A DNA stretch of 64,000 nt from ZC4RG20 sp036381515 (GCA_036381515.1 DASVCR010000030.1:1-64000); one strand, 5' to 3'; positions 33,118 through 41,094 are shown, counted from the stretch's first letter. A program made the numbers and translations. The notes: generated by a model not told the origin, from the sequence alone.

Positions 33118-34590
33118 ATGCGATCGACACGCGCGAGCCCGACGGCGCAACCGGCGCCGAAGCGCGTCCGCGGAGCGCTTGCGGCCGTGCTCGTGTTCGC
33201 GCTCGCCGGTGGTTGCTCGGTCAATCCCGCGACCGGGGAGCGTCAGCTCTCGCTGATCTCCGAGCAGCAGGAGATCGCGATGGGCCGCGAAGCGGCCGGT
33301 CAGGTCGCGCAGCAGATCGGGCTCGTCGACGACGACGCGCTGCAGCAGTACGTCGAGGACGTCGGCCAAAGGCTCGCGGCCGCGAGCGAGAGGCCGGACC
33401 TGCCGTGGCAGTTTCGCGTCGTCGACGACCCGACGCCCAACGCATTCGCGCTGCCGGGCGGGTACATCTTCGTCACGCGGGGTCTCGCGGGGCTCCTGAC
33501 CTCGGAGGCGCAGCTCGCGGCCGTCCTCGGTCACGAGATCGGCCACGTGACGGCGCGCCATTCGGTCGCGCAGATGAGCCGCGCGCAGCTCGCCCAGCTC
33601 GGTCTCGGACTCGGCATCATCCTGTCGCCCGAGATTGCGCAGCTCGGCGATCTGCTCGGCAGCGGCCTGCAGCTGCTGTTTCTGAAGTACGGCCGAGACG
33701 ACGAGCGGGAGTCCGACGAGCTCGGCTTCCGCTACATGCTCCAGACGGGCTACGACGTCGAGCAGATGGACGACGTGTTCCGTGCGCTCCTCGCCGCAGG
33801 CGAGCAGGCCGGGGCGAGCCCGCTGCCCGACTGGTTGTCGAGTCATCCGACGGAGGCGGAGCGTATCCGCACGGCGGAAGGCCGCGTCGCGGCGCTCGCG
33901 GACCGGCCTGCCGACCTGCGCGTCGATCGCGACGCCTATCTCGCTGCGATCGACGGCATGATCTACGGCTCGAACCCGCGCCACGGGTTCTTCCGCGGCG
34001 ACTGGTTCTATCACCCGGAGCTGATCTTTCGGTTCCGGATCCCGGAGACGTGGCAGCGGCAGAACCTGACGAATGCCGTCGTCGGCGTGAGCCCGGAGCG
34101 GGACGCGGCCGTCGAGCTCACGATCGCTCCCGGCGGCTCGCCGGACGCCGCGGCGCGCGCGTTCTTCGGAGGCCAAAACGTGCAGCTCGTCGGCAGCGCG
34201 CGCGAAGAGCTGAACGGGAAGCCCGCCATCGTCAGCGAGTTCCGCGCGCAGGCGCAGGGCGGCGTCGTGCGAGGTTACGTCGCGCACATCGGCCACGCGG
34301 ACGCGGTCTATCAGATCGTCGCGTATGCGCCCGAGCAGGCGTTTCCCGCCCGCGCCGCGACGCTCGAGGAGATCGTCGGCAGCTTCTCGGACGTGCGCGA
34401 TCCCGACGTGCTGAACGTTCAGCCGAACCGCATCGACGTCGTGCGGCTGCCGCGCGCGATGACGCTCGAGGAGTTCGCGCGCGAGTTTCCGTCCGAGGTC
34501 TCGAACGAGGAGCTCGCCGCGATCAACCAGGTCGCGCCGGGCGAGATGCTCGCCGAGGGCACGCTCGTCAAGCGGGTCGTCTCGGGCTGA
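33118..34590 (+). CDS. M48 family metalloprotease lipoprotein
   Basis: This is a 490-residue lipoprotein with a zinc protease domain (BepA/LoiP-like M48). The N-terminal signal (ALAAVLVFALAGGC) has a plausible lipobox, Cys33. The domain contains the HEIGH motif (139-143), the third ligand region DDERESDELGFRYM and SSHPTEAERI. The C-terminal half (residues ~280-490) carries no recognised enzymatic domain and ends with a LysM-like segment (FAREFPSEVSNEELAAIN). Starts at 33067, 33091 and 33118 are all possible. The ATG at 33118 gives the best signal peptide and has GGAG ten bases upstream, although AGGAG before 33091 is also good. The BepA class acts in outer-membrane protein quality control. 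Confidence 0.87.
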   Translation: MRSTRASPTAQPAPKRVRGALAAVLVFALAGGCSVNPATGERQLSLISEQQEIAMGREAAGQVAQQIGLVDDDALQQYVEDVGQRLAAASERPDLPWQFRVVDDPTPNAFALPGGYIFVTRGLAGLLTSEAQLAAVLGHEIGHVTARHSVAQMSRAQLAQLGLGLGIILSPEIAQLGDLLGSGLQLLFLKYGRDDERESDELGFRYMLQTGYDVEQMDDVFRALLAAGEQAGASPLPDWLSSHPTEAERIRTAEGRVAALADRPADLRVDRDAYLAAIDGMIYGSNPRHGFFRGDWFYHPELIFRFRIPETWQRQNLTNAVVGVSPERDAAVELTIAPGGSPDAAARAFFGGQNVQLVGSAREELNGKPAIVSEFRAQAQGGVVRGYVAHIGHADAVYQIVAYAPEQAFPARAATLEEIVGSFSDVRDPDVLNVQPNRIDVVRLPRAMTLEEFAREFPSEVSNEELAAINQVAPGEMLAEGTLVKRVVSG

Positions 34591-34601
34591 TCATCGGCCG
34601 C

Positions 34602-34635
34602 GCGCGACACCGATCACAGCGCGAGACCGATCACA
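34602..34635. repeat. 17-bp tandem duplication
   Basis: GCGCGACACCGATCACA is followed directly by GCGCGAGACCGATCACA, one mismatch. It fills the short gap between two convergent genes. No function is apparent. Confidence 0.6.
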
Positions 34636-34636
34636 T

Positions 34637-34954
34637 CTAGAGTCGATAGACCGCGGCCGGGTCGTCGCCGGCTTCGTCGAACGGGGCCGCGTTCTCGAAG
34701 CGCTCGGGGGCGATGTCGACGACCAGCGCCTCGCTCTCCGTGTCGAGGCGCACCGACTCCGCGGGGACCACGTAGCGGTGCTTGTGCATGCCGAGCGCGC
34801 CCGCGCCGAACGACAGCACGAAGTAGCGCGTCCGCGCGAGCTTCGCATCGAGCAGCACGTCCTCGACCGTGCCGAGCTTCGCGCCGCGGGCGTCGAGCAC
34901 CTGGTAGTCCTCGAGGCTCCTGGCCGATATCACCGACGACATCCTTCCGCTCAT
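34637..34954 (-). CDS. PRC-barrel domain protein
   Basis: The 105-residue protein is one PRC-barrel: RSLEDYQVLDARGAKLGTVE, DVLLDAKLARTRYFVLSFGA, HRYVVPAESVRLDTESEALV. PRC-barrels occur in RimM and photosynthetic reaction-centre H subunits, and as free-standing stress proteins whose ligand is unknown. AAGGAAG precedes the ATG. A sigma-54-type promoter lies 33 bases upstream, facing the divergent promoter of the YqjD-like gene. Confidence 0.85.
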   Translation of the reverse strand: MSGRMSSVISARSLEDYQVLDARGAKLGTVEDVLLDAKLARTRYFVLSFGAGALGMHKHRYVVPAESVRLDTESEALVVDIAPERFENAAPFDEAGDDPAAVYRL

Positions 34955-34986
34955 CGGAACGCTTCCTTCGATACCCGAGCAGGCAA

Positions 34987-35002
34987 AGCAAGTTGCATGC
35001 CC
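34987..35002 (-). promoter_or_regulatory. Sigma-54-type promoter of the PRC-barrel gene
   Basis: The minus-strand site GGGCATGCAACTTGCT has exact spacing. It is divergent from the site at 35027, 24 bases away. Confidence 0.65.
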
Positions 35003-35026
35003 GCGGTTGCCGCTCGTCAGGCGCCG

Positions 35027-35042
35027 TGGCACGCTTTCTGCA
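35027..35042 (+). promoter_or_regulatory. Sigma-54-type promoter of the second YqjD/E-like module
   Basis: TGGCACGCTTTCTGCA has exact spacing with CTGC in the -12 box. The predicted start near 35053 leaves an 18-base leader carrying GGGAGAAGA. Confidence 0.65.
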
Positions 35043-35070
35043 CCGCCCGCCGAGAAAGTCTGGGAGAAGA

Positions 35071-35304
35071 ATGGTGAGCACGACATCGCATGCGACGGAC
35101 GCACGCGTCGCGGGTCTCGATGTTTCGCGGGACGAGCCGGCCCCCGCTTCGAAGGAAGCGGCCGGTCGCCCGGAGTCGGAGCTGGCCGAGACGCTCGAGC
35201 AGAACCTCCGCAAGGTTCGCGAGTACATCGAAAAGAATCCGGTGCAAAGCGCAGCGATCGCGTTCGCCGCGGGGGTCGTGCTGAGCAGCCTGCTGCGACG
35301 GTGA
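35071..35304 (+). CDS. YqjD/ElaB-like (DUF883-type) membrane-anchored protein
   Basis: The 77-residue protein has a charged, helical soluble part (ESELAETLEQNLRKVREYIE) and a C-terminal anchor NPVQSAAIAFAAGVVLSSLLRR. The NP-x-Q-S-A-A..G..V.L anchor with a basic end is the signature of YqjD/ElaB proteins, which sit in the inner membrane and can bind ribosomes in stationary phase. GGGAGAAGA lies just before the ATG. It is the first gene of a yqjD-yqjE-yqjK-like unit and overlaps the next start by four bases. Confidence 0.85.
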   Translation: MVSTTSHATDARVAGLDVSRDEPAPASKEAAGRPESELAETLEQNLRKVREYIEKNPVQSAAIAFAAGVVLSSLLRR

Positions 35305-35729
35305 GCGCGTCACGCCCGCTGCCGCCGTCCGGGCGCGAGGACGACGCGCCGCTGCCCGAAGGCGGCGAGCAGGCCGGCGATTCGGGATCCGCCGCCGCGG
35401 CGGCCGGGCTCGTGTCCGGCGCGCTCGATCTCGCCCGCGACATCGTCGCGCTCGCGGCCGCGGAGCTCCGGCTCGCGGCGCTGAGCGGCATGACGATGCT
35501 GATGCTCGTGCTCGTCACCGCGGCGCTCATCGTCGTCGGGTGGACCTTTGTCGCCGCGGTCGCCGCATACGTGCTCGTCCAGGTCGGCCTGCCGTGGCCC
35601 GCGGCGGGCCTGATCATCGCGGCGGTGCACGGCGTCGCCGCCTTTCTGCTGTGGCGGACCGTCGTGCGCCTCAGCCGTTCGTTGACCCTGCCGGAGCTCA
35701 GGCGGAGCGTGCTGTCGCAAGAGGAGTGA
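35301..35729 (+). CDS. YqjE-like phage-holin-superfamily membrane protein
   Basis: The 142-residue protein has a disordered N-terminus, an amphipathic helix (LVSGALDLARDIVALAAAEL), two membrane helices (MLMLVLVTAALIVVGWTFVAA and GLIIAAVHGVAAFLLWR) and a charged end. This is the YqjE arrangement. The GTG start sits in GTGA overlapping the preceding stop, and its own stop is followed by ATG at one-base overlap (TGATG). Confidence 0.82.
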   Translation: MSASRPLPPSGREDDAPLPEGGEQAGDSGSAAAAAGLVSGALDLARDIVALAAAELRLAALSGMTMLMLVLVTAALIVVGWTFVAAVAAYVLVQVGLPWPAAGLIIAAVHGVAAFLLWRTVVRLSRSLTLPELRRSVLSQEE

Positions 35730-36181
35730 TGGCGTTCTGGTTGCGGTCCGTGGAACGGCGGGTGGCCGCGCGCGGCGAGCGCGTGCGTGCCAATCTCGCC
35801 GCCGTCGGCGCCGCGAGGCGCCGATTCGCGAGCGGGCTCAGGCGCGAGCTGGGCAAACCGAAAGTGCTGCTCGCGTTGTTCGCGGCCGGCTTGGGCTACG
35901 GCTGGCTGCGGCGCGCGCCGGACCGGCCGGCGCCGCGCTCGGACGACGCGGAGCGGAGCGAGGATCGGACAGGGCGGCTCGCGAGGCTCGCCGCCGCGAT
36001 GGTTGCGGGCGCGCGGATCTATGCGCAGGTGCGGCGCGCCGCGGCGCTCGTCGAGCCGCACCGCGGGTCGCGCGGACGGCACGACGCCGGCACCGCGCCC
36101 GGCTCATCCGCGTTTCGACAGGATCCGTCCGACGAGGCGCAGCAGCACGAGGCTTACGAGCGTCACGAGCGCCGCGAGTAG
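35729..36181 (+). CDS. Third gene of the YqjD/E/K-like unit
   Basis: The 150-residue protein is basic. It starts with an amphipathic region (MAFWLRSVERRVAARGERVR), has one hydrophobic stretch (KVLLALFAAGLGYGWL) and a charged tail. The position third after YqjD- and YqjE-like genes suggests a YqjK-type role, but similarity is weak. The last 78 bases run antisense into mgtC, so the final ~25 residues may be lineage-specific. Confidence 0.6.
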   Translation: MAFWLRSVERRVAARGERVRANLAAVGAARRRFASGLRRELGKPKVLLALFAAGLGYGWLRRAPDRPAPRSDDAERSEDRTGRLARLAAAMVAGARIYAQVRRAAALVEPHRGSRGRHDAGTAPGSSAFRQDPSDEAQQHEAYERHERRE

Positions 36182-36571
36182 CAGCTGCCCGAGGCCGACG
36201 GCGATCCCGATCGCCGAGACGAGCAGCAGCGACGCGCCGGTCGTCAGGCCCTCGATGATGCGCGATTCGTGATGCCGGAAGATCGTGCCGGCGCCGAGGA
36301 ACGCGACGCCCGTCACGATCGCCTCGACGATCCGCAACGGGTCGGCGCGCAGCACTTGGGGCAGCGTGTCTTCCGCGAACCGGTCGATGAGCAGGTCGCC
36401 GAGCCCGACGAGCAGCGCGGCCGCGGAGGCGAGGAGCGCGTGCGTGCGCAGCCCGGCGGGACGGTTCGCGAGCTCCCGCTCGAGCCCGACGATGCCGCCG
36501 AACGTGCCGGCGATCACCACCTTGATCGCGATCTCGACCTGCGCGAGCCAGTTGGTCTCGAAGAGTTCCAA
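36104..36571 (-). CDS. MgtC/SapB family membrane protein
   Basis: The 155-residue protein has four to five helices with the family signature IVGLERELANRPAGLRTHALL and AFLGAGTIFRHH. MgtC-type proteins modulate ATP synthase or phosphate/Mg2+ homeostasis in pathogens. Shorter environmental members like this one lack the ACT-like C-terminus. It is 40 bases downstream of the NtrC-type gene on the same strand. Confidence 0.85.
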   Translation of the reverse strand: MELFETNWLAQVEIAIKVVIAGTFGGIVGLERELANRPAGLRTHALLASAAALLVGLGDLLIDRFAEDTLPQVLRADPLRIVEAIVTGVAFLGAGTIFRHHESRIIEGLTTGASLLLVSAIGIAVGLGQLLLAALVTLVSLVLLRLVGRILSKRG

Positions 36572-36611
36572 GCGCGAGCGAGCGGACCCTTGAGTTGCGC
36601 GCGGCCGGCGA

Positions 36612-37937
36612 TCAGGACGCCTTTTCCTGCTCGTAGACGTGCAGGCGGTTGTACAGCGTGTTCAGGCTGATGCCGAGGATCTCGGCGGCGGCACGCTTGT
36701 CGCCGTCGAAATGCGCGAGCGTGCGCATGATCAGCTCGCGCTCGATCTCGCGGATCGAGCGGCCGACCTGCAGGCCCTCGAGCCGGTTCTGCTGACCGAA
36801 CGGGCTCTCGAAGCGCTCCGGCAGCACGACCTCGCCGTCGTCCGAGTCCGACAGGATGAACGCCCTGTGGATCACGTGCCGCAGCTCGCGGACGTTGCCG
36901 GGCCAGTGGTAGGCCTCGAGGCGCTTGATCGACTTCTCGGACAGCCACCGGTGCGGCCCATAGCGCTTCGCGAGCTCGTTCAGGAAGTGGTTCGCGAGCA
37001 GCGCGATGTCCTCACGTCGCTGGTGCAGCGGCGGCAGGCTGATCGGGAACACGCTGAGCCGATAGTACAGATCCTTGCGCAGCGCCTTGTTCTGGATCGC
37101 CTCGTTCGGAACGCGGTTCGTCGCCGCGATCACGCGCGTCTCGACCGGAATCTCCTTCTCGCTGCCGACCGGCAGGACCTTGCGCGTCTCGAGCACGCGC
37201 AGGAAGTGCGGCTGGAGCTCCGCAGGCATCTCCGTCAGCTCGTCGAGGAAGAGGGTGCCGTTGTGCGCGCGCACGAAGAAGCCCGAATGCTGGCGCGTCG
37301 CGCCCGTGAAGCTGCCCTTCTCGTGGCCGAACAGCTCGCTGCCCGCGAGCTCGCGCGACAACGAGCCGCAGTTGACGGCCACGAACTCGCCGCGGCGCCG
37401 GCTCTCCCTGTGGATCGCCTCCGCGACCAGCTCCTTGCCGGTGCCCGTCTCGCCGAGGATCAGCACGGGGCTGTCTGTGCACGCGATCTTGCGGATCTGG
37501 TTGTAGACCTCATGCATCTGCGGCGTCTCGCCGACCAGCAGCCCGAAGTGCAGATCGACGTCGTCCTCGTCGTACGTGCTGTGCTCGAGATCCCGCAGCA
37601 GGCTCATCAGCTCGCGGTTGTCGATCGGCTTCGTCAGATAAGAGACCGTCGGTCCGCTCAGATTCTTGATTTGCGACTTGATGCCGGGATGACCGGTGAT
37701 CAGAACGACGCGCTCGACCTCAAGCTTGTTCTTCGCGAGCTCGTCGAGCAGCTCGAGGCCGTTGCCGTCCGGCAGCATCAGGTCGAGCAGCAGCACGTCG
37801 GACGGCTGGGAATCGAGGATTCTTCTGGCATTCGCCAGCGTATCGGCCGTACGCACTTCGTGGCCGTGCAGCCGCAACATCTCGGACGCGCTGGCGACGA
37901 AATCCGGCTCGTCATCGACCAACAATACGCTTGCCAT
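36612..37937 (-). CDS. NtrC-family sigma-54-dependent response regulator
   Basis: The 441-residue regulator has a receiver (VLLVDDEPDF, phospho-acceptor Asp52 in LLLLDLMLPDGNG, switch region VVLITGHP), an AAA+ central domain (Walker A GETGTGKE at 162-169, sigma-54-contacting loop GSFTGA at 208-213, Walker B TLFLDELTEMP) and a Fis-type HTH (DGDKRAAAEILGISLNTLYNRL). The GAFTGA loop has Ser for Ala, a change also seen in other functional activators. It could drive the many sigma-54-type promoters in this window, but the binding site is not known. It faces the degenerate-kinase gene across a 218-base gap. Confidence 0.95.
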   Translation of the reverse strand: MASVLLVDDEPDFVASASEMLRLHGHEVRTADTLANARRILDSQPSDVLLLDLMLPDGNGLELLDELAKNKLEVERVVLITGHPGIKSQIKNLSGPTVSYLTKPIDNRELMSLLRDLEHSTYDEDDVDLHFGLLVGETPQMHEVYNQIRKIACTDSPVLILGETGTGKELVAEAIHRESRRRGEFVAVNCGSLSRELAGSELFGHEKGSFTGATRQHSGFFVRAHNGTLFLDELTEMPAELQPHFLRVLETRKVLPVGSEKEIPVETRVIAATNRVPNEAIQNKALRKDLYYRLSVFPISLPPLHQRREDIALLANHFLNELAKRYGPHRWLSEKSIKRLEAYHWPGNVRELRHVIHRAFILSDSDDGEVVLPERFESPFGQQNRLEGLQVGRSIREIERELIMRTLAHFDGDKRAAAEILGISLNTLYNRLHVYEQEKAS

Positions 37938-38069
37938 CAGTTCACCGTTCCGCTTTTTGCGTTCATCGGGAGTATGAATCTACCAGAATCTCTCCGCGCA
38001 TTCTTTCCGTCGAACGCGGGCCCCGGATGCACTGTCACCGTTCGGCAACAGGTCCCGCCGAGCGGCGTT

Positions 38070-38085
38070 CGGCATGGGGAATGCA
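38070..38085 (+). promoter_or_regulatory. Weak sigma-54-like site before the degenerate kinase
   Basis: CGGCATGGGGAATGCA keeps GG-N10-GC but has ATGC in the -12 box. Position fits a transcript starting near 38096. Confidence 0.35.
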
Positions 38086-38155
38086 TTGGGTATCATGGGG
38101 AAAACCGGCCACCTCGTTGCGGCACGCCGGACGTGTCCCCACTAAGGTACAGCAC

Positions 38156-38776
38156 GTGGCGGAGATTGACAAAGAAGCGTTCGCGGCGGCCGTCGTGCAC
38201 GACATGCGCGCGCCGTTGAACGCATGCCTTATGTCGTTGAGCCTAATAGAGCTCAAGGCGTCGCAGCCCGCCGAGGTGCTGAAGTCGGTCGAGGTCCTGC
38301 GCCGCAACCTGGAGCGCCAGGCCCTCCTGATCGACGATCTCGCCGACGCCCTGCAGATCGTCGGCGGGGGCGTCGAGCTCGAGCTCGAGGCGGCGGATCT
38401 CGTCGAGATCGCGAAGCGTGCGATCGAGAGCGCTGGGCCCGTGACCGGCGTCGAGATCCGCTGGGCGGCAAATCCGCCGCCGTGCCCCATCGGCGCCGAC
38501 GCAGAAAGGCTCGCCCGCGCGATAGGTGCGCTGCTCGAGATGGTCGCGGCGGACCTGCCCCAGGGGGGGCATATCGCGCTCGCGGTCGCCGACGCGGACG
38601 GCCGGGTGCGGCTCGCGATCAGCGGCGCGGGGGCGGAGAGGGCGGAACGGGGGCAAACGCGCCGCAGGCGCCCCGTGATGCGCCTGACCGTCGCGACGGA
38701 GATCGTCGCGAGACACGGCGGGCGGCTCGAGCTCGACGACGGGTCGGCGGCCGTCGAGCTGCCCCGGGCGCAGTGA
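38156..38776 (+). CDS. HisKA protein with degenerate ATP-binding domain
   Basis: The 206-residue protein has a HisKA dimerisation domain with the acceptor His15 in VVHDMRAPLNACLMSL and a following long helix pair (LRRNLERQALLIDDLADAL). The C-terminal part has the outline of a HATPase fold but lacks its hallmarks: no N-box asparagine (AIGALLEMVAADL), and the G1 box is ISGAGAERA in place of DxGxG. It probably cannot bind ATP normally, and may act as a phosphotransfer or docking protein. The GTG start was chosen for AAGGT upstream. It diverges from the NtrC-type gene and may be its partner. Confidence 0.7.
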   Translation: MAEIDKEAFAAAVVHDMRAPLNACLMSLSLIELKASQPAEVLKSVEVLRRNLERQALLIDDLADALQIVGGGVELELEAADLVEIAKRAIESAGPVTGVEIRWAANPPPCPIGADAERLARAIGALLEMVAADLPQGGHIALAVADADGRVRLAISGAGAERAERGQTRRRRPVMRLTVATEIVARHGGRLELDDGSAAVELPRAQ

Positions 38777-38813
38777 CCGTCGGGGCCGCCGCAGAGCGTC
38801 CCGGGGCGGCGGG

Positions 38814-39740
38814 TCAACCCTCCTGCTCGGTCGGCTCCTCCGAAGCGGTCCGCTGCTCGCCTTCGAACCGGCCGCCGGGGTCGGACAGCACGATCTCGAC
38901 GCGGCGGTTGAGCTGCCGTCCGGCGTCCGTGTCGTTCGTCGCGACCGGGAATTCCTCGCCGAGCGCGCGGATCTCGATCCTGCTCGACGCGATGCCGCGA
39001 TCGACCAGCGCCTGGCGCACCGCCTCCGCGCGCTGCCGCGACAGCTCGCGGTTGTAGCTCGCGGTGCCCGACGCGTCCGTGTGGCCCTCGATCGCGATGT
39101 TCCGGTCCGGGTTCTCCTCGAGGAACCGGGCGAGGCGATCGATCGTCGCCGCGGCGCCGGGGTTCAGCTCCGCCCGATCGAAATCGAACAGCACGTCGCT
39201 CAGCGTCATGACCCAGCCGCGCTCGGTCTGCTCGGCCTGGAGCTCCGCGAGCTGCTGCTCGAGGCCCTGCCTCTCCTCGGCGAGCTCCGCCGCGCGCTGC
39301 TCGGCTTCCTGTGCCTCCCGCGACTGCGCCTCGAGCTCGCGCCCGCGCTCGGCCGCGAGCTCCGTCGCCTGTGCCGCCTCGCGCTCGCGGGCCTGAAGCA
39401 GCACGCGGTTGCGCTCGGCCTCGCTGTCCTCGAGCGCCTCGCGGCCCCGCCGCTCGTCGGTTTCCGCCTGCACGATCTGCGCGTTGCGCAGCGCCGTGTA
39501 CGCCTCGTGCTCGATGATCTCGACGTCCTCGTTCTCGTCGTAGGCCTCCTCGGCGCGGGACAGCGCGGCGCGCGCCGCTTCGTAGCGCGTCTGCGCGACG
39601 TCACGCGCGAGCGGATCCTCCTCGATCGCCTGGACGGCCGTGCGGGCCTGGTCGAGCGTCTCGATGCGCTCGGGCGGCTGGCTGCATGCGGCGAGCGTTG
39701 CGGCGAGTGAGAGTGTCGCGAGTCCGGATCTGCTTGTCAT
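38814..39740 (-). CDS. OmpA-domain lipoprotein with DUF4398 region
   Basis: The 308-residue protein starts with a lipoprotein signal (LATLSLAATLAACS). A DUF4398-like segment (residues ~25-110) and a long alanine/glutamate coiled coil follow (residues ~110-185). The C-terminus is an OmpA-like peptidoglycan-binding domain (SDVLFDFDRAELNPGA, NIAIEGHTDASGTASYN, LSRQRAEAVRQALVDRGI). It would tether the outer membrane to peptidoglycan. It is 22 bases after the next DUF4398 gene and shares its promoter. Confidence 0.88.
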   Translation of the reverse strand: MTSRSGLATLSLAATLAACSQPPERIETLDQARTAVQAIEEDPLARDVAQTRYEAARAALSRAEEAYDENEDVEIIEHEAYTALRNAQIVQAETDERRGREALEDSEAERNRVLLQAREREAAQATELAAERGRELEAQSREAQEAEQRAAELAEERQGLEQQLAELQAEQTERGWVMTLSDVLFDFDRAELNPGAAATIDRLARFLEENPDRNIAIEGHTDASGTASYNRELSRQRAEAVRQALVDRGIASSRIEIRALGEEFPVATNDTDAGRQLNRRVEIVLSDPGGRFEGEQRTASEEPTEQEG

Positions 39741-39762
39741 CTGGCCATCTCCTCGGAACGCG

Positions 39763-40299
39763 TCACAGCCTCGAGCCGGGCAGGGCGTCGTCCGACTCGT
39801 CGGGCCGCGGCTCCGAGTCGGGCGTGCCCGGGCGGAGCGAATCGGTTTCGACGTCCGCCGGGCCGCCGCGCTCGTCGGCCGGCTCGTCGTCCCGGAGCGA
39901 GACGTCGACGTCGCCGGAAGGCGCGCCGCTCTGCTGACGCTCGAGCTCGCTTTCGAGCGTCGCCAGCGTCTCGCGGACCTCCTCGACCGCTTCCTGGACG
40001 GATGCATTGTCGGAGAGCGCGAGCGCATACGCGGCATCGAGCTCGGCGTGCTCCGCGAGCCGGGCGGCCCGCTCCTCGTCGCCGTCCTCTTCTGCCTCGC
40101 GCGCCGCGAGCAGCTTCTCCCGTGCCATGTTGAGCTCCCGGTTCGCATAGCGCTGCGCGTCCGCGCGCTCCGCCTCGTCGATGCGCTGCTCCGCCTGCTC
40201 GATGCTTGCGGCCGGGACCGGCTGATTCCCCGCGCAACCCGCCGCAAGCACGAGCGATGCGATCGCAATCGAGCCTGCGACGGTCTTCGTTCGTGACAT
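39763..40299 (-). CDS. DUF4398 lipoprotein
   Basis: The 178-residue lipoprotein (signal SIAIASLVLAAGCAG) has the DUF4398 helix region (SIEQAEQRIDEAERADAQRYANRELNMAREKL...), a coiled coil to about residue 125 and an acidic disordered tail. Together with the OmpA-type partner it may form a periplasmic scaffold; function is unknown. GGAGGGAG precedes the ATG and a sigma-54-type promoter is 34 bases upstream. Confidence 0.82.
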   Translation of the reverse strand: MSRTKTVAGSIAIASLVLAAGCAGNQPVPAASIEQAEQRIDEAERADAQRYANRELNMAREKLLAAREAEEDGDEERAARLAEHAELDAAYALALSDNASVQEAVEEVRETLATLESELERQQSGAPSGDVDVSLRDDEPADERGGPADVETDSLRPGTPDSEPRPDESDDALPGSRL

Positions 40300-40332
40300 G
40301 CGCTCCCTCCGTTGCCGCTTTGCGACACTGAA

Positions 40333-40348
40333 TGCAGTTTCCGTGCCA
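40333..40348 (-). promoter_or_regulatory. Sigma-54-type promoter of the DUF4398-OmpA operon
   Basis: The minus-strand site TGGCACGGAAACTGCA has exact spacing (CTGC in the -12 box). The predicted start near 40322 leaves a 23-base leader. Confidence 0.68.
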
Positions 40349-40412
40349 CCTGTTTCGTGCCTGTCCCGCAAGCAAGGTTGTGCTGCGGCGACCACACGCG
40401 CTACAAAGCGGC

Positions 40413-41090
40413 ATGCCCATGCGGATCGACGGAAGCGCGGCCGGCGTCGCAGCGCCGCGCGCGATCGTGCTCGAGCTTCTGATCGTCGCGACGTTTGCGG
40501 CCGCGTTCCTCGTGCTCTTCCGCGCCCGGCCCGGCTACGTCGACGTGCTGCTCGCGATCGTGGCCGTCGCATTCATCCTGGCCGGCGTTCGGCGAAGCCG
40601 CAGGCTGTGGGAAACGCACCGGCTCGATGTGCCCGGCGAGCCGACGCTCGGGCGCGCCGCCGCGGCCTCGGCCGCATTCACGCTCGTCGCGCTCGTCGTG
40701 CTGCTCGCCGCGGGGTTCGTCATCGGGCAGGGCGACGGCGATGCGGTCGAACGATTCTCGAACCCGCGCATCCTCGGGGCCTTCGTGCTCTACCTGCCGT
40801 GGGCGCTGCTCCAGCAGTTCGTGTTCCAGTTCTATCTGCTCGGCAGGCTGCTGGTCCTGCTGCCGGTCTGGGCGGCGGTCGCGATCACCGCGCTCGCGTT
40901 TTCGCTCGTGCACTTCCCGCGCGCGCCGGTCATGGCCGTCACGCTCGTTGCAGGCGTCGCATGGGCGCTGATTTATCGGCGTTACCGCGTGCTGCTGCCG
41001 CTCGCCGTATCGCACGCGCTCCTCGGCTCCGCGCTGCACTACTGGGTGTTCGGCCGGGACCTGCTCGGCAACTGGCTCGGCGCGCGATGA
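40413..41090 (+). CDS. CPBP-like membrane protein without catalytic EE
   Basis: The 225-residue membrane protein has about seven helices and the layout of CPBP (Abi/Rce1) intramembrane proteases: later motifs FSLVHFP (His167) and VSHALLGSALHYW (His201) are present. The EExxxR glutamate pair is replaced by QQFVFQ (Gln134-Gln135), so metal-dependent proteolysis is unlikely. It may be a non-catalytic scaffold. A longer open frame exists upstream, but ATG 40413 was preferred; a second ATG lies at 40419. Confidence 0.65.
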   Translation: MPMRIDGSAAGVAAPRAIVLELLIVATFAAAFLVLFRARPGYVDVLLAIVAVAFILAGVRRSRRLWETHRLDVPGEPTLGRAAAASAAFTLVALVVLLAAGFVIGQGDGDAVERFSNPRILGAFVLYLPWALLQQFVFQFYLLGRLLVLLPVWAAVAITALAFSLVHFPRAPVMAVTLVAGVAWALIYRRYRVLLPLAVSHALLGSALHYWVFGRDLLGNWLGAR

Positions 41091-41094
41091 CCGC

